From the NCBI GenBank assembly GCA_016169945.1, contig JADLSH010000191.1:248001-312000 (forward strand): a stretch of 64,000 nt of DNA. The letters run 5' to 3'. This document shows positions 1 through 12,000 of the stretch, piece by piece. This stretch comes from Trachythela sp. YZ-2020. Its lineage: Eukaryota > Cnidaria > Anthozoa > Malacalcyonacea > Clavulariidae. Position 1 is the stretch's first letter, and each line of letters begins with the position of its first letter. Under the pieces are notes generated by a model. The model searched no databases, was not told the DNA's origin, and saw only the letters and a program-made list of their open reading frames with translations. The position numbers and the translations under genes are program-made.

Positions 1-3000
1 GGGGTTAGCCTTAACTTTTTGGTCATAAATCGCCACTTTTTAAAAACTAAAAGGTGGCTAAATCTGCCCAAAAGTAAAGGGGTTAGCCTTAACAAACTGT
101 TAAGGGGTTAACCTTTACTTTTTGACCATTTTTAGCCACTTTATAAAAAACTGAAAAAGTGGCCAATTTGGGGAAAAAAGTAAAGGGGTTAGCCTTAACT
201 TTTTGGTCAAAAATCGCCACTTTTTTAAAAACTGAAAAGGTGGCTAAATCTGCCCAAAAAGTAAAGTTAGCCTTAACAAACTGTTAAGAGGTTAACCTTT
301 ACTTTTTGGTCATTTAACCACTTTATCAAAAACTGAAAAAGTGGCCAATTTGGGGAAAAAGTAAAGGGTTAGCCTTAACTTTTTGGTCATAAATCGCCAC
401 TTTTTAAAAACTAAAAGGTGGCTAAATCTGCCCAAAAAGTAAAGTTAGCCTTAACAAACTGTTAAGGGTTAACCTTTACTTTTTGACCATTTTTAGCCAC
501 TTTATAAAAAACTGAAAAAGTGGCCAATTTGGGGAAAAAAGTAAAGGGGTTAGCCTTAACTTTGTGGTCAAAATTCGCCAGTTATGTAAAGACTGAAATG
601 GTGGCTAAGTCTGCCCAAAAGTAAAGGGGTTAGCCTTAACAAACTGTTAAGGTTAACCTTTACTTTTGGCCATTTAACCACTTTATCAAAACTGAAAAAG
701 TGGCCAATTTGGGGAAAAAAGTAAAGGGGTTAGCCTTAACTTTTTGGTCAAAAATCGCCACTTTTTAAAAACTAAAAGGTGGCTAAATCTGCCTAAAAGT
801 AAAGGTGTTAGCCTTAACAAACTGTTAAGGGTTAACCTTTACTTTTGCCATTTAACCACTTTATAAAAACTGAAAAAGTGGCCAATCTGGGGAAAAAAGT
901 AAAGGGGTTAGCCTTAACTTTTTGGTCAAAAATCGCCACTTTTTTAAAAACTGAAAAGGTGGCTAAATCTGCCCAAAAAGTAAAGGGGTTAGCCTTAACA
1001 AACTGTTAAGGGGTTAACCTTTACTTTTGGCCATTTAACCACTTTATCAAAACTGAAAAAGTGGCCAATTTTTGGGAAAAAGTAAAGTGGTTAGCCTTAA
1101 CTTTTTGGTCAAAAATCGCCACTTTTTAAAAACTAAAAAGGTGGCTAAATCTGCCTAAAAGTAAAGGGGTTAGCCTTAACAAACTGTTAAGGGGTTAACC
1201 TTTACTTTTTGACCATTTTAGCCACTTTATAAAAACTGAAAAAGTGGCCAATTTGGGGAAAAAGTAAAGGGTTAGCCTTAACTTTTGGTCAAAAATCGCC
1301 ACTTTTAAAAACTAAAAAGGTGGCTAAATCTGCCCTAAAAGTAAAGGGGTTAGCCTTAACAAACTGTTAAGAGGTTAACCTTTACTTTTTGGTCATTTTA
1401 GCCACTTTATCAAAAACTGAAAAGTGGCCAATTTGGGGAAAAAGTAAAGGGTTAGCCTTAACTTTTTGGTCATAAATCGCCACTTTTTTAAAAACTAAAA
1501 AGGTGGCTAAATCTGCCCAAAAAGTAAAGGGGTTAGCCTTAACAAACTGTTAAGGGGTTAACCTTTACTTTTTGACCATTTTTAGCCACTTTATAAAAAA
1601 CTGAAAAAGTGGCCAATTTGGGGAAAAAGTAAAGGGGTTAGCCTTAACTTTTTGGTCAAAAATCGCCACTTTTTTAAAAACTGAAAAGGTGGCTAAATCT
1701 GCCCAAAAAGTAAAGGGGTTAGCCTTAACAAACTGTTAAGAGGTTAACCTTTACTTTTTGGTCATTTTTAGCCACTTTATCAAAAACTGAAAAAGTGGCC
1801 AATTTGGGGAAAAAAGTAAAGGGGTTAGCCTTAACTTTTTGGTCAAAAATCGCCACTTTTTATAAAACTGAAGAGGTGGCTAAATCTGCACAAAAAGTAA
1901 AGGGGTTAGCCTTAACAAACTGTTAAGGGGTTAACCTCTACTTTTTGGCTATTTTTAGCCACTTTATCAAAAACTGAAAAAGTGGCCAATTTGGGGAAAA
2001 AAGTAAAGGGGTTAGCCTTAACCTTTTGGTCATAAATCGCCACTTTTTTAAAAACTAAAAAGGTGGCTAAATCTGCCCAAAAAGTAAAGGGGTTAGCCTT
2101 AACAAACTGTTAAGTGGTTAACCTTTACTTTTTGGCCATTTTTAGCCACTTTATAAAAAACTGAAAAAGTGGCCAATTGGGGAAAAAAGTAAAGGGGTTA
2201 CCCTTAACTTTTTGTTCAAAAATCGCCACTTTTTTAAAAACTGAAAAGGTGGCTAAATCTGCCCAAAAAGTAAAGGGGTTAGCCTTAACAAACTGTTAAG
2301 GGGTTAACCTCTACTTTTTGGCTATTTTTAGCCACTTTATCAAAAACTGAAAAAGTGGCCAATTTGGGGAAAAAAGTAAAGGGGTTAGCCTTAACCTTTT
2401 GGTTATCAATCGCCACTTTTTTAAAAACTAAAAAGGTGGCTAAATCTGCCCAAAAAGTAAAGGGGTTAGCCTTAACAAACTGTTAAGTGGTTAACCTTTA
2501 CTTTTTGGCCATTTTTAGCCACTTTATCAAAAACTGAAAAAGTGGCCAATTGGGGAAAAAAGTAAAGGGGTTACCCTTAACTTTTTGTTCAAAAATCGCC
2601 ACTTTTTTAAAAACTAAAAAGGTGGCTAAATCTGCCCAAAAAGTAAAGGGGTTAGCCTTAACAAATTGTTAAGGGGTTAACCTTTACTTTTTGACCATTT
2701 TTAGCCACTTTATAAAAAACTGAAAAAGTGGCCAATCTGGGGAAAAAAGTAAAGGGGTTAGCCTTAACTTTTTGGTCAAAAATCGCCACTTTTTTAAAAA
2801 CTGAAAAGGTGGCTAAATCTGCCCAAAAAGTAAAGGGGTTAGCCTTAACAAACTGTTAAGGGGTTAACCTTTACTTTTTGGCCATTTTTAGCCACTTTAT
2901 AAAAAACTGAAATTGTGGCCAATTTGCCAAAAAAGTAAAGGGGTTAGCCTTAACTTTTTGGTCATAAATCGCCACTTTTTTAAAAACTAAAAAGGTGGCT

Positions 3001-6000
3001 AAATCTGCCCAAAAAGTAAAGGGTTAGCCTTAACAAACTGTTAAGGGTTAACCTTTACTTTTGACCATTTTTAGCCACTTTATAAAAATTGAAAAAGTGG
3101 CCAATATGGGGAAAAAAGTAAAGGGGTTAGCCTTAACTTTTTGGTCAAAAATCGCCACTTTTTTAAAAACTGAAAAGGTGGCTAAATCTGCCTAAAAAGT
3201 AAAGGGGTTAGCCTTAACAAACTGTTAAGGGGTTAACCTTTACTTTTTGGTCATTTTTAGCCACTTTATCAAAAACTGAAAAAGTGGCCAATTTGGGGAA
3301 AAAAGTAAAGGGGTTAGCCTTAACTTTTGGTCATAAATCGCCACTTTTTAAAAACTAAAAGGTGGCTAAATCTGCCCAAAAGTAAAGGGGTTAGCCTTAA
3401 CAAACTGCTAAGGGTTAACCTTTACTTTTTGACCATTTTTAGCCACTTTATAAAAAACTGAAAAAGTGGCCAATTTGGGGAAAAAAGTAAAGGGGTTAGC
3501 CTTAACTTTTTGGTCAAAAATCGCCACTTTTTTAAAAACTGAAAAGGTGGCTAAATCTGCCCAAAAAGTAAAGGGGTTAGCCTTAACAAACTGTTAAGGG
3601 GTTAACCTTTACTTTTTGGCTATTTTTAGCCACTTTATCAAAAACTGAAAAAGTGGCCAATTTGGGGAAAAAGTAAAGGGGTTAGCCTTAACTTTTTGGT
3701 CATAAATCGCCACTTTTTTAAAAACTAAAAAGGTGGCTAAATCTGCCCAAAAAGTAAAGGGGTTAGCCTTAACAAACTGTTAAGGGGTTAACCTTTACTT
3801 TTTGGCCATTTTTAGCCACTTTATCAAAAACTGAAAAAGTGGCCAATTTGGGGAAAAAAGTAAGGGGATTAGCCTTAACTTTTTGGTCAAAAATGGCAAT
3901 TTTTTAGAAACTAAAAAGGTGGCTAAATCTGCCCAAAAAGTAAAGGGGTTAGCCTTAACAAATTGTTAAGGGGTTAACCTTTACTTTTTGACCATTTTTA
4001 GCCACTTTATAAAAAACTGAAAAAGTGGCCAATTTGGGGAAAAAAGTAAAGGGGTTAGCCTTAACTTTTTGGTCAAAAATCGCCACTTTTTAAAAACTAA
4101 AAGGTGGCTAAATCTGCCCAAAAGTACAGGGGTTAGCCTTAACAAACTGTTAAGGGGTTAACCTTTACTTTTTGGCCATTTTTAGCCACTTTATCAAAAC
4201 TGAAAAAGTGGCCAATTTGGGAAAAAAGTAAAGGGGTTAGCCTTAACTTTTTGGTCAAAAATCGCCACTTTTTAAAACTAAAAAGGTGGCTAAATCTGCC
4301 TAAAAGTAAAGGGTTAGCCTTAACAAATTGTTAAGGGTTAACCTTTACTTTTTGACCATTTTAGCCACTTTATAAAACTGAAAAAGTGGCCAATCTGGGG
4401 AAAAAGTAAAGGGGTTAGCCTTAACTTTTTGGTCAAAAATCGCCACTTTTTAAAAACTGAAAAGGTGGCTAAATCTGCCCAAAAGTAAAGGGGTTAGCCT
4501 TAACAAACTGTTAAGGGTTAACCTTTACTTTTTGGCCATTTTAACCACTTTATCAAAACTGAAAAAGTGGCCAATTTGGGAAAAAGTGAAGGGGTTAGCC
4601 TTAACTTTTGGTCAAAAATCGCCACTTTTAAAAACTAAAAGGTGGCTAAATCTGCCTAAAAAGTAAAGGGGTTAGCCTTAACAAACTGTTAAGAGGTTAA
4701 CCTTTACTTTTTGGTCATTTTTAGCCACTTTATCAAAAATTGAAAAAGTGGCCAATTTGGGAAAAAGTAAAGGGTTAGCCTTAACTTTTTGGTCATAAAT
4801 CGCCACTTTTTTAAAAACTAAAAAGGTGGCTAAATCTGCCCAAAAAGTAAAGGGGTTAGCCTTAACAAACTGTTAAGGGGTTAACCTTTACTTTTTGACC
4901 ATTTTTAGCCACTTTATAAAAAACTGAAAAAGTGGCCAATTTGGGGAAAAAAGTAAAGGGTTAGCCTTAACTTTTTGGTCAAAAATCGCCACTTTTTAAA
5001 AACTAAAAAGGTGGCTAAATCTGCCCAAAAGTAAAGGGGTTAGCCTTAACAAACTGTTAAGGGTTAACCTTTACTTTTTGGTCATTTTTAACCACTTTAT
5101 CAAAACTGAAAAAGTGGCCAATTTGGGGAAAAAGTAAAGGGGTTAGCCTTAACTTTTTGGTCAAAAATCGCCACTTTTTTAAAAACTGAAAAGGTGGCTA
5201 AATCTGCCCAAAAAGTAAAGGGGTTAGCCTTAACAAACTGTTAAGGGGTTAACCTCTACTTTTTGGCTATTTTTAGCCACTTTATCAAAAATTGAAAAAG
5301 TGGCCAATTTGGGGAAAAAAGTAAAGGGGTTAGCCTTAACTTTTTGGTCATAAATCGCCACTTTTTTAAAAACTAAAAAGATGGCTAAATCTGCCTAAAA
5401 AGTAAAGGGGTTAGCCTTAACAAACTGTTAAGGGGTTAACCTTTACTTTTTGACCATTTTTAGCCACTTTATAAAAAACTGAAAAAGTGGCCAATTTGGG
5501 GAAAAAAGTAAAGGGGTTAGCCTTAACTTTTTGGTCAAAAATCGCCACTTTTTTAAAAACTGAAAAGGTGGCTAAATCTGCCCAAAAAGTAAAGGGGTTA
5601 GCCTTAACAAACTGTTAAGGGGTTAACCTTTACTTTTTGGTCATTTTTAGCCACTTTATCAAAAACCGAAAAAGTGGCCAATTTTGGGAAAAAAGTAAAG
5701 GTGTTAGCCTTAACTTTTTGGTCAAAAATCGCCACTTTTTTAAAAACTAAAAAGGTGGCTAAATCTGCCCAAAAAGTAAAGGGGTTAGCCTTAACAAACT
5801 GTTAAGGGGTTAACCTTTACTTTTTGACCATTTTTAGCCACTTTATAAAAAACTGAAAAAGTGGCCAATTTGGGGAAAAAAGTAAAGGGGTTAGCCTTAA
5901 CTTTTTGGTCAAAAATCGCTACTTTTTTAAAAACTGAAAAGGTGGATAAATCTGCCTAAAAAGTAAAGGGGTTAGCCTTAACAAACTGTTAAGGGGTTAA

Positions 6001-9000
6001 CCTTTACTTTTTGGCTATTTTTAGCCACTTTATCAAAAACTGAAAAAGTGGCCAATTTGGGGAAAAAGTAAAGGGGTTAGCCTTAACTTTTTGGTCATAA
6101 ATCGCCACTTTTTTAAAAACTAAAAAGGTGGCTAAATCTGCCCAAAAAGTAAAGGGGTTAGCCTTAACAAACTGTTAAGGGGTTAACCTTTACTTTTTGG
6201 CCATTTTTAGCCACTTTATCAAAAACTGAAAAAGTGGCCAATTGGGGAAAAAAGTAAAGGGGTTACCCTTAACTTTTTGTTCAAAAATCGCCACTTTTCT
6301 AAAAACTAAAAAGGTGGCTAAATCTGCCCAAAAAGTAAAGGGGTTAGCCTTAACAAATTGTTAAGGGGTTAACCTTTACTTTTTGACCATTTTTAGCCAC
6401 TTTATAAAAAACTGAAAAAGTGGCCAATTTGGGGAAAAAAGTAAAGGGGTTAGCCTTAACTTTTTGGTCAAAAATCGCCACTTTTTTAAAAACTGAAAAG
6501 GTGGCTAAATCTGCCCAAAAAGTAAAGGGGTTAGCCTTAACAAACTGTTAAGGGGTTAACCTTTACTTTTTGGCCATTTTTAGCCACTTTATCAAAAACT
6601 GAAAAAGTGGCCAATTTGGGGAAAAAAGTAAAGGGGTTAGCCTTAACTTTTTGGTCAAAAATCGCCACTTTTTTAAAAACTAAAAAGGTGGCTAAATCTG
6701 CCTAAAAAGTAAAGGGTTAGCCTTAACAAACTGTTAAGGGGTTAACCTTTACTTTTTGGTCATTTTTAGCCACTTTATCAAAAACCGAAAAAGTGGCCAA
6801 TTTTGGGAAAAAAGTAAAGGTGTTAGCCTTAACTTTTTGGTCAAAAATCGCCACTTTTTTAAAAACTGAAAAGGTGCCTAAATCTGCCCAAAAAGTAAAG
6901 GGGTTAGCCTTAACAAACTGTTAAGGGGTTAACCTCTACTTTTTGGCTATTTTTAGCCACTTTATCAAAAACTGAAAAAGTGGCCAATTTGGGGAAAAAA
7001 GTAAAGGGGTTAGCCTTAACTTTTTTGTCAAAAGTCGCCACTTTTTTAAAAACTAAAAAGGTGGCTAAATCTGCCTAAAAAGTAAAGGGGTTAGCCTTAA
7101 CAAACTGTTAAGGGGTTAACCTTTACTTTTTGACCATTTTTAGCCACTTTATAAAAACTGAAAAAGTGGCCAATCTGGGGAAAAAGTAAAGGGGTTAGCC
7201 TTAACTTTTTGGTCAAAAATCGCCACTTTTTAAAAACTGAACAGGTGGCTAAATCTGCCTAAAAAGTAAAGGGGTTAGCCTTAACAAACTGTTAAGGGGT
7301 TAACCTTTACTTTTTGGCCATTTTTAGCCACTTTATCAAAAACTGAAAAAGTGGCCAATTTGGGGAAAAAAGTAAAGGGGTTAGCCTTAACTTTTTGGTC
7401 AAAAATCGCCACTTTTTTAAAAACTAAAAAGGTGGCTAAATCTGCCTAAAAAGTAAAGGTGTTAGCCTTAACAAACTGTTAAGGGGTTAACCTTTACTTT
7501 TTGGCCATTTTTAGCCACTTTATAAAAAACTGAAAAAGTGGCCAATCTGGGGAAAAAAGTAAAGGGGTTAGCCTTAACTTTTTGGTCAAAAATCGCCACT
7601 TTTTTAAAAACTGAAAAGGTGGCTAAATCTGCCCAAAAAGTAAAGGGGTTAGCCTTAACAAACTGTTAAGGGGTTAACCTTTACTTTTTGGCCATGTTTA
7701 GCTACTTTTTCCAAAACTGAAAAAGTGGCCAATTTTTGGCAAAAAAGTAAAGGGGTTTGCCTTAACTTTTCGGTCAAAAATCACCACTTTTTCAAAAACG
7801 AAGAAAGTGGCGAAATCTGCCTAAAAAGTAAAGGGGTTAGCCTTAACAAACTGTTAAGGGGTTAACCTTTACTTTTGACCATTTTAGCCACTTTATAAAA
7901 ACTGAAAAAGTGGCCAATTTGGGGAAAAAGTAAAGGGTTAGCCTTAACTTTTTGGTCAAAAATCGCCACTTTTAAAAACTAAAAGGTGGCTAAATCTGCC
8001 TAAAAGTAAAGGGGTTAGCCTTAACAAACTGTTAAGAGGTTAACCTTTACTTTTTGGTCATTTTAGCCACTTTATCAAAAACTGAAAAAGTGGCCAATTT
8101 GGGAAAAAGTAAAGGGGTTAGCCTTAACTTTTTGGTCATAAATCGCCACTTTTTAAAAACTAAAAAGGTGGCTAAATCTGCCCAAAAGTAAGGGGTTAGC
8201 CTTAACAAACTGTTAAGGGTTAACCTTTACTTTTTGACCATTTTAGCCACTTTATAAAAACTAAAAAAGTGGCCAATTTGGGGAAAAAAGTAAAGGGGTT
8301 AGCCTTAACTTTTTGGTCATAAATCGCCACTTTTTTAAAAACTAAAAAGGTGGCTAAATCTGCCCAAAAAGTAAAGGGGTTAGCCTTAACAAACTGTTAA
8401 GGGGTTAACCTTTACTTTTTGACCATTTTTAGCCACTTTATAAAAAACTGAAAAAGTGGCCAATTTGGGGAAAAAGTAAAGGGGTTAGCCTTAACTTTTT
8501 GGTCAAAAATCGCCACTTTTTAAAAACTGAAAAGGTGGCTAAATCTGCCCAAAAGTAAAGGTTAGCCTTAACAAACTGTTAAGGGGTTAACCTTTACTTT
8601 TTGGCCATTTTTAGCCACTTTATCAAAAACTGAAAAAGTGGCCAATTTGGGGAAAAAAGTAAAGGGGTTAGCCTTAACTTTTTGGTCAAAAATCGCCACT
8701 TTTTTAAAAACTAAAAAGGTGGCTAAATCTGCCTAAAAAGTAAAGGGGTTAGCCTTAACAAACTGTTAAGGGGTTAACCTTTACTTTTTGGTCATTTTTA
8801 GCCACTTTATCAAAAACCGAAAAAGTGGCCAATTTTGGGAAAAAAGTAAAGGTGTTAGCCTTAACTTTTTGGTCAAAAATCGCCACTTTTTTAAAAACTG
8901 AAAAGGTGCCTAAATCTGCCCAAAAAGTAAAGGGGTTAGCCTTAACAAACTGTTAAGGGGTTAATCTCTACTTTTTGGCTATTTTTAGCCACTTTATCAA

Positions 9001-12000
9001 AAACTGAAAAAGTGGCCAATTTGGGGAAAAAAGTAAAGGGGTTAGCCTTAACTTTTTGGTCAAAAGTCGCCACTTTTTTAAAAACTAAAAAGGTGGCTAA
9101 ATCTGCCTAAAAAGTAAAGGGTTAGCCTTAACAAACTGTTAAGGGGTCAACCTTTACCTTTTGGCTATTTTTAGCCACTTTATCAAAAACTGAAAAAGTG
9201 GCCAATTTGGGGAAAAAAGTAAAGGGGTTAGCCTTAACTTTTTGGTCAAAAATCGCCACTTTTTTAAAAACTAAAAAGGTGGCTAAATCTGCCCAAAAAG
9301 TAAAGGGGTTAGCCTTAACAAACTGTTAAGGGGTTAACCTTTACTTTTTGGCCATTTTTAGCCACTTTATCAAAAACTGAAAAAGTGGCCAATTTGGGGA
9401 AAAAAGTAAAGGGGTTAGCCTTAACTTTTTGGTCAAAAATCGCCACTTTTTTAAAAACTAAAAAGGTGGCTAAATCTGCCTAAAAAGTAAAGGGGTTAGC
9501 CTTAACAAACTGTTAAGAGGTTAACCTTTACTTTTTGGTCATTTTTAGCCACTTTATCAAAAACTGAAAAAGTGGCCAATTTGGGGAAAAAGTAAAGGGG
9601 TTAGCCTTAACTTTTTGGTCATAAATCGCCACTTTTTTAAAACTAAAAGGTGGCTAAATCTGCCCAAAAGTAAAGGGGTTAGCCTTAACAAACTGCTAAG
9701 GGTTAACCTTTACTTTTGGCCATTTTTAGCCACTTTATAAAAAACTGAAAAAGTGGCCAATTTGGGGAAAAAAGTAAAGGGGTTAGCCTTAACTTTTTGG
9801 TCAAAAATCGCCACTTTTTTAAAAACTGAAAAGGTGGCTAAATCTGCCCAAAAAGTAAAGGGGTTAGCCTTAACAAACTGTTAAGAGGTTAACCTTTACT
9901 TTTTGGTCATTTTTAGCCACTTTATCAAAAACTGAAAAAGTGGCCAATTTGGGGAAAAAAGTAAAGGGGTTAGCCTTAACTTTTTGGTCATAAATCGCCA
10001 CTTTTTTAAAAACTAAAAAGGTGGCTAAATCTGCCCAAAAAGTAAAGGGGTTAGCCTTAACAAACTGTTAAGGGGTTAACCTTTACTTTTTGACCATTTT
10101 TAGCCACTTTATAAAAAACTGAAAAAGTGGCCAATTTGGGGAAAAAAGTAAAGGGGTTAGCCTTAACTTTTTGGTCAAAAATCGCCACTTTTTTAAAAAC
10201 TGAAAAGGTGGCTAAATCTGCCTAAAAAGTAAAGGGGTTAGCCTTAACAAACTGTTAAGGGGTTAACCTTTACTTTTTGGTCATTTTTAGCCACTTTATC
10301 AAAAACTGAAAAAGTGGCCAATTTGGGGAAAAAAGTAAAGGGGTTAGCCTTAACTTTTTGGTCAAAAATCGCCACTTTTTTAAAAACTGAAAAGGTGGCT
10401 AAATCTGCCCAAAAAGTAAAGGGGTTAGCCTTAACAAACTGTTAAGGTTAACCTTTACTTTTTGCACATTTTTAGCCACTTTATAAAAAACTGAAAAAGT
10501 GGCCAATTTGGGGAAAAAAGTAAAGGGGTTAGCCTTAACTTTTTGGTCAAAAATCGCCACTTTTTTAAAAACTGAAAAGGTGGCTAAATCTGCCTAAAAA
10601 GTAAAGGGGTTAGCCTTAACAAACTGTTAAGGGGTTAACCTTTACTTTTTGGCTATTTTTAGCCACTTTATCAAAAACTGAAAAAGTGGCCAATTTGGGG
10701 AAAAAGTAAAGGGGTTAGCCTTAACTTTTTGGTCATAAATCGCCACTTTTTTAAAAACTAAAAAGGTGGCTAAATCTGCCCAAAAAGTAAAGGGGTTAGC
10801 CTTAACAAACTGTTAAGGGGTTAACCTTTACTTTTTGGCCATTTTTAGCCACTTTATCAAAAACTGAAAAAGTGGCCAATTGGGGAAAAAAGTAAAGGGG
10901 TTACCCTTAACTTTTTGGTCAAAAATCGCCACTTTTTTAAAAACTAAAAAGGTGGCTAAATCTGCCCAAAAAGTAAAGGGGTTAGCCTTAACAAATTGTT
11001 AAGGGGTTAACCTTTACTTTTTGGCCATTTTTAGCCACTTTATAAAAAACTGAAAAAGTGGCCAATTTGGGGAAAAAAGTAAAGGGGTTAGCCTTAACTT
11101 TTTGGTCAAAAATCGCCACTTTTTTAAAAACTAAAAAGGTGGCTAAATCTGCCCAAAAAGTAAAGGGGTTAGCCTTAACAAACTGTTAAGGGGTTAACCT
11201 TTACTTTTTGGCCATTTTTAGCCACTTTATCAAAAACTGAAAAAGTGGCCAATTTGGGGAAAAAAGTAAAGGGGTTAGCCTTAACTTTTTGGTCAAAAAT
11301 CGCCACTTTTTTAAAAACTAAAAAGGTGGCTAAATCTGCCTAAAAAGTAAAGGGGTTAGCCTTAACAAACTGTTAAGGGGTTAACCTTTACTTTTTGGTC
11401 ATTTTTAGCCACTTTATCAAAAACCGAAAAAGTGGCCAATTTTGGGAAAAAAGTAAAGGGGTTAGCCTTAACTTTTTGGTCAAAAATCGCCACTTTTTTA
11501 AAAACTGAAAAGGTGCCTAAATCTGCCCAAAAAGTAAAGGGGTTAGCCTTAACAAACTGTTAAGGGGTTAACCTCTACTTTTTGGCTATTTTTAGCCACT
11601 TTATCAAAAACTGAAAAAGTGGCCAATTTGGGGAAAAAAGTAAAGGGGTTAGCCTTAACTTTTTGGTCAAAAATCGCCACTTTTTTAAAAACTAAAAAGG
11701 TGGCTAAATCTGCCTAAAAAGTAAAGGGGTTAGCCTTAACAAACTGTTAAGGGGTTAACCTTTACTTTTTATTTTAGCCACTTTATCAAAACTGAAAAAG
11801 TGGCCAATTTGGGGAAAAAGTGAAGGGTTAGCCTTAATTTTTTGGTCAAATATCGCGACTTTAAAAATTAAAAAAATGGCCAAATCTGCCCAAAAAGTAA
11901 AGGGTTAGCCTTAACAAACTGTTAAGGGGTTAACCTTTACTTTTTGGCCATTTTAGCCACTTTATCAAAAACTGAAAAAGTGGCCAATTTGGGGAAAAAG

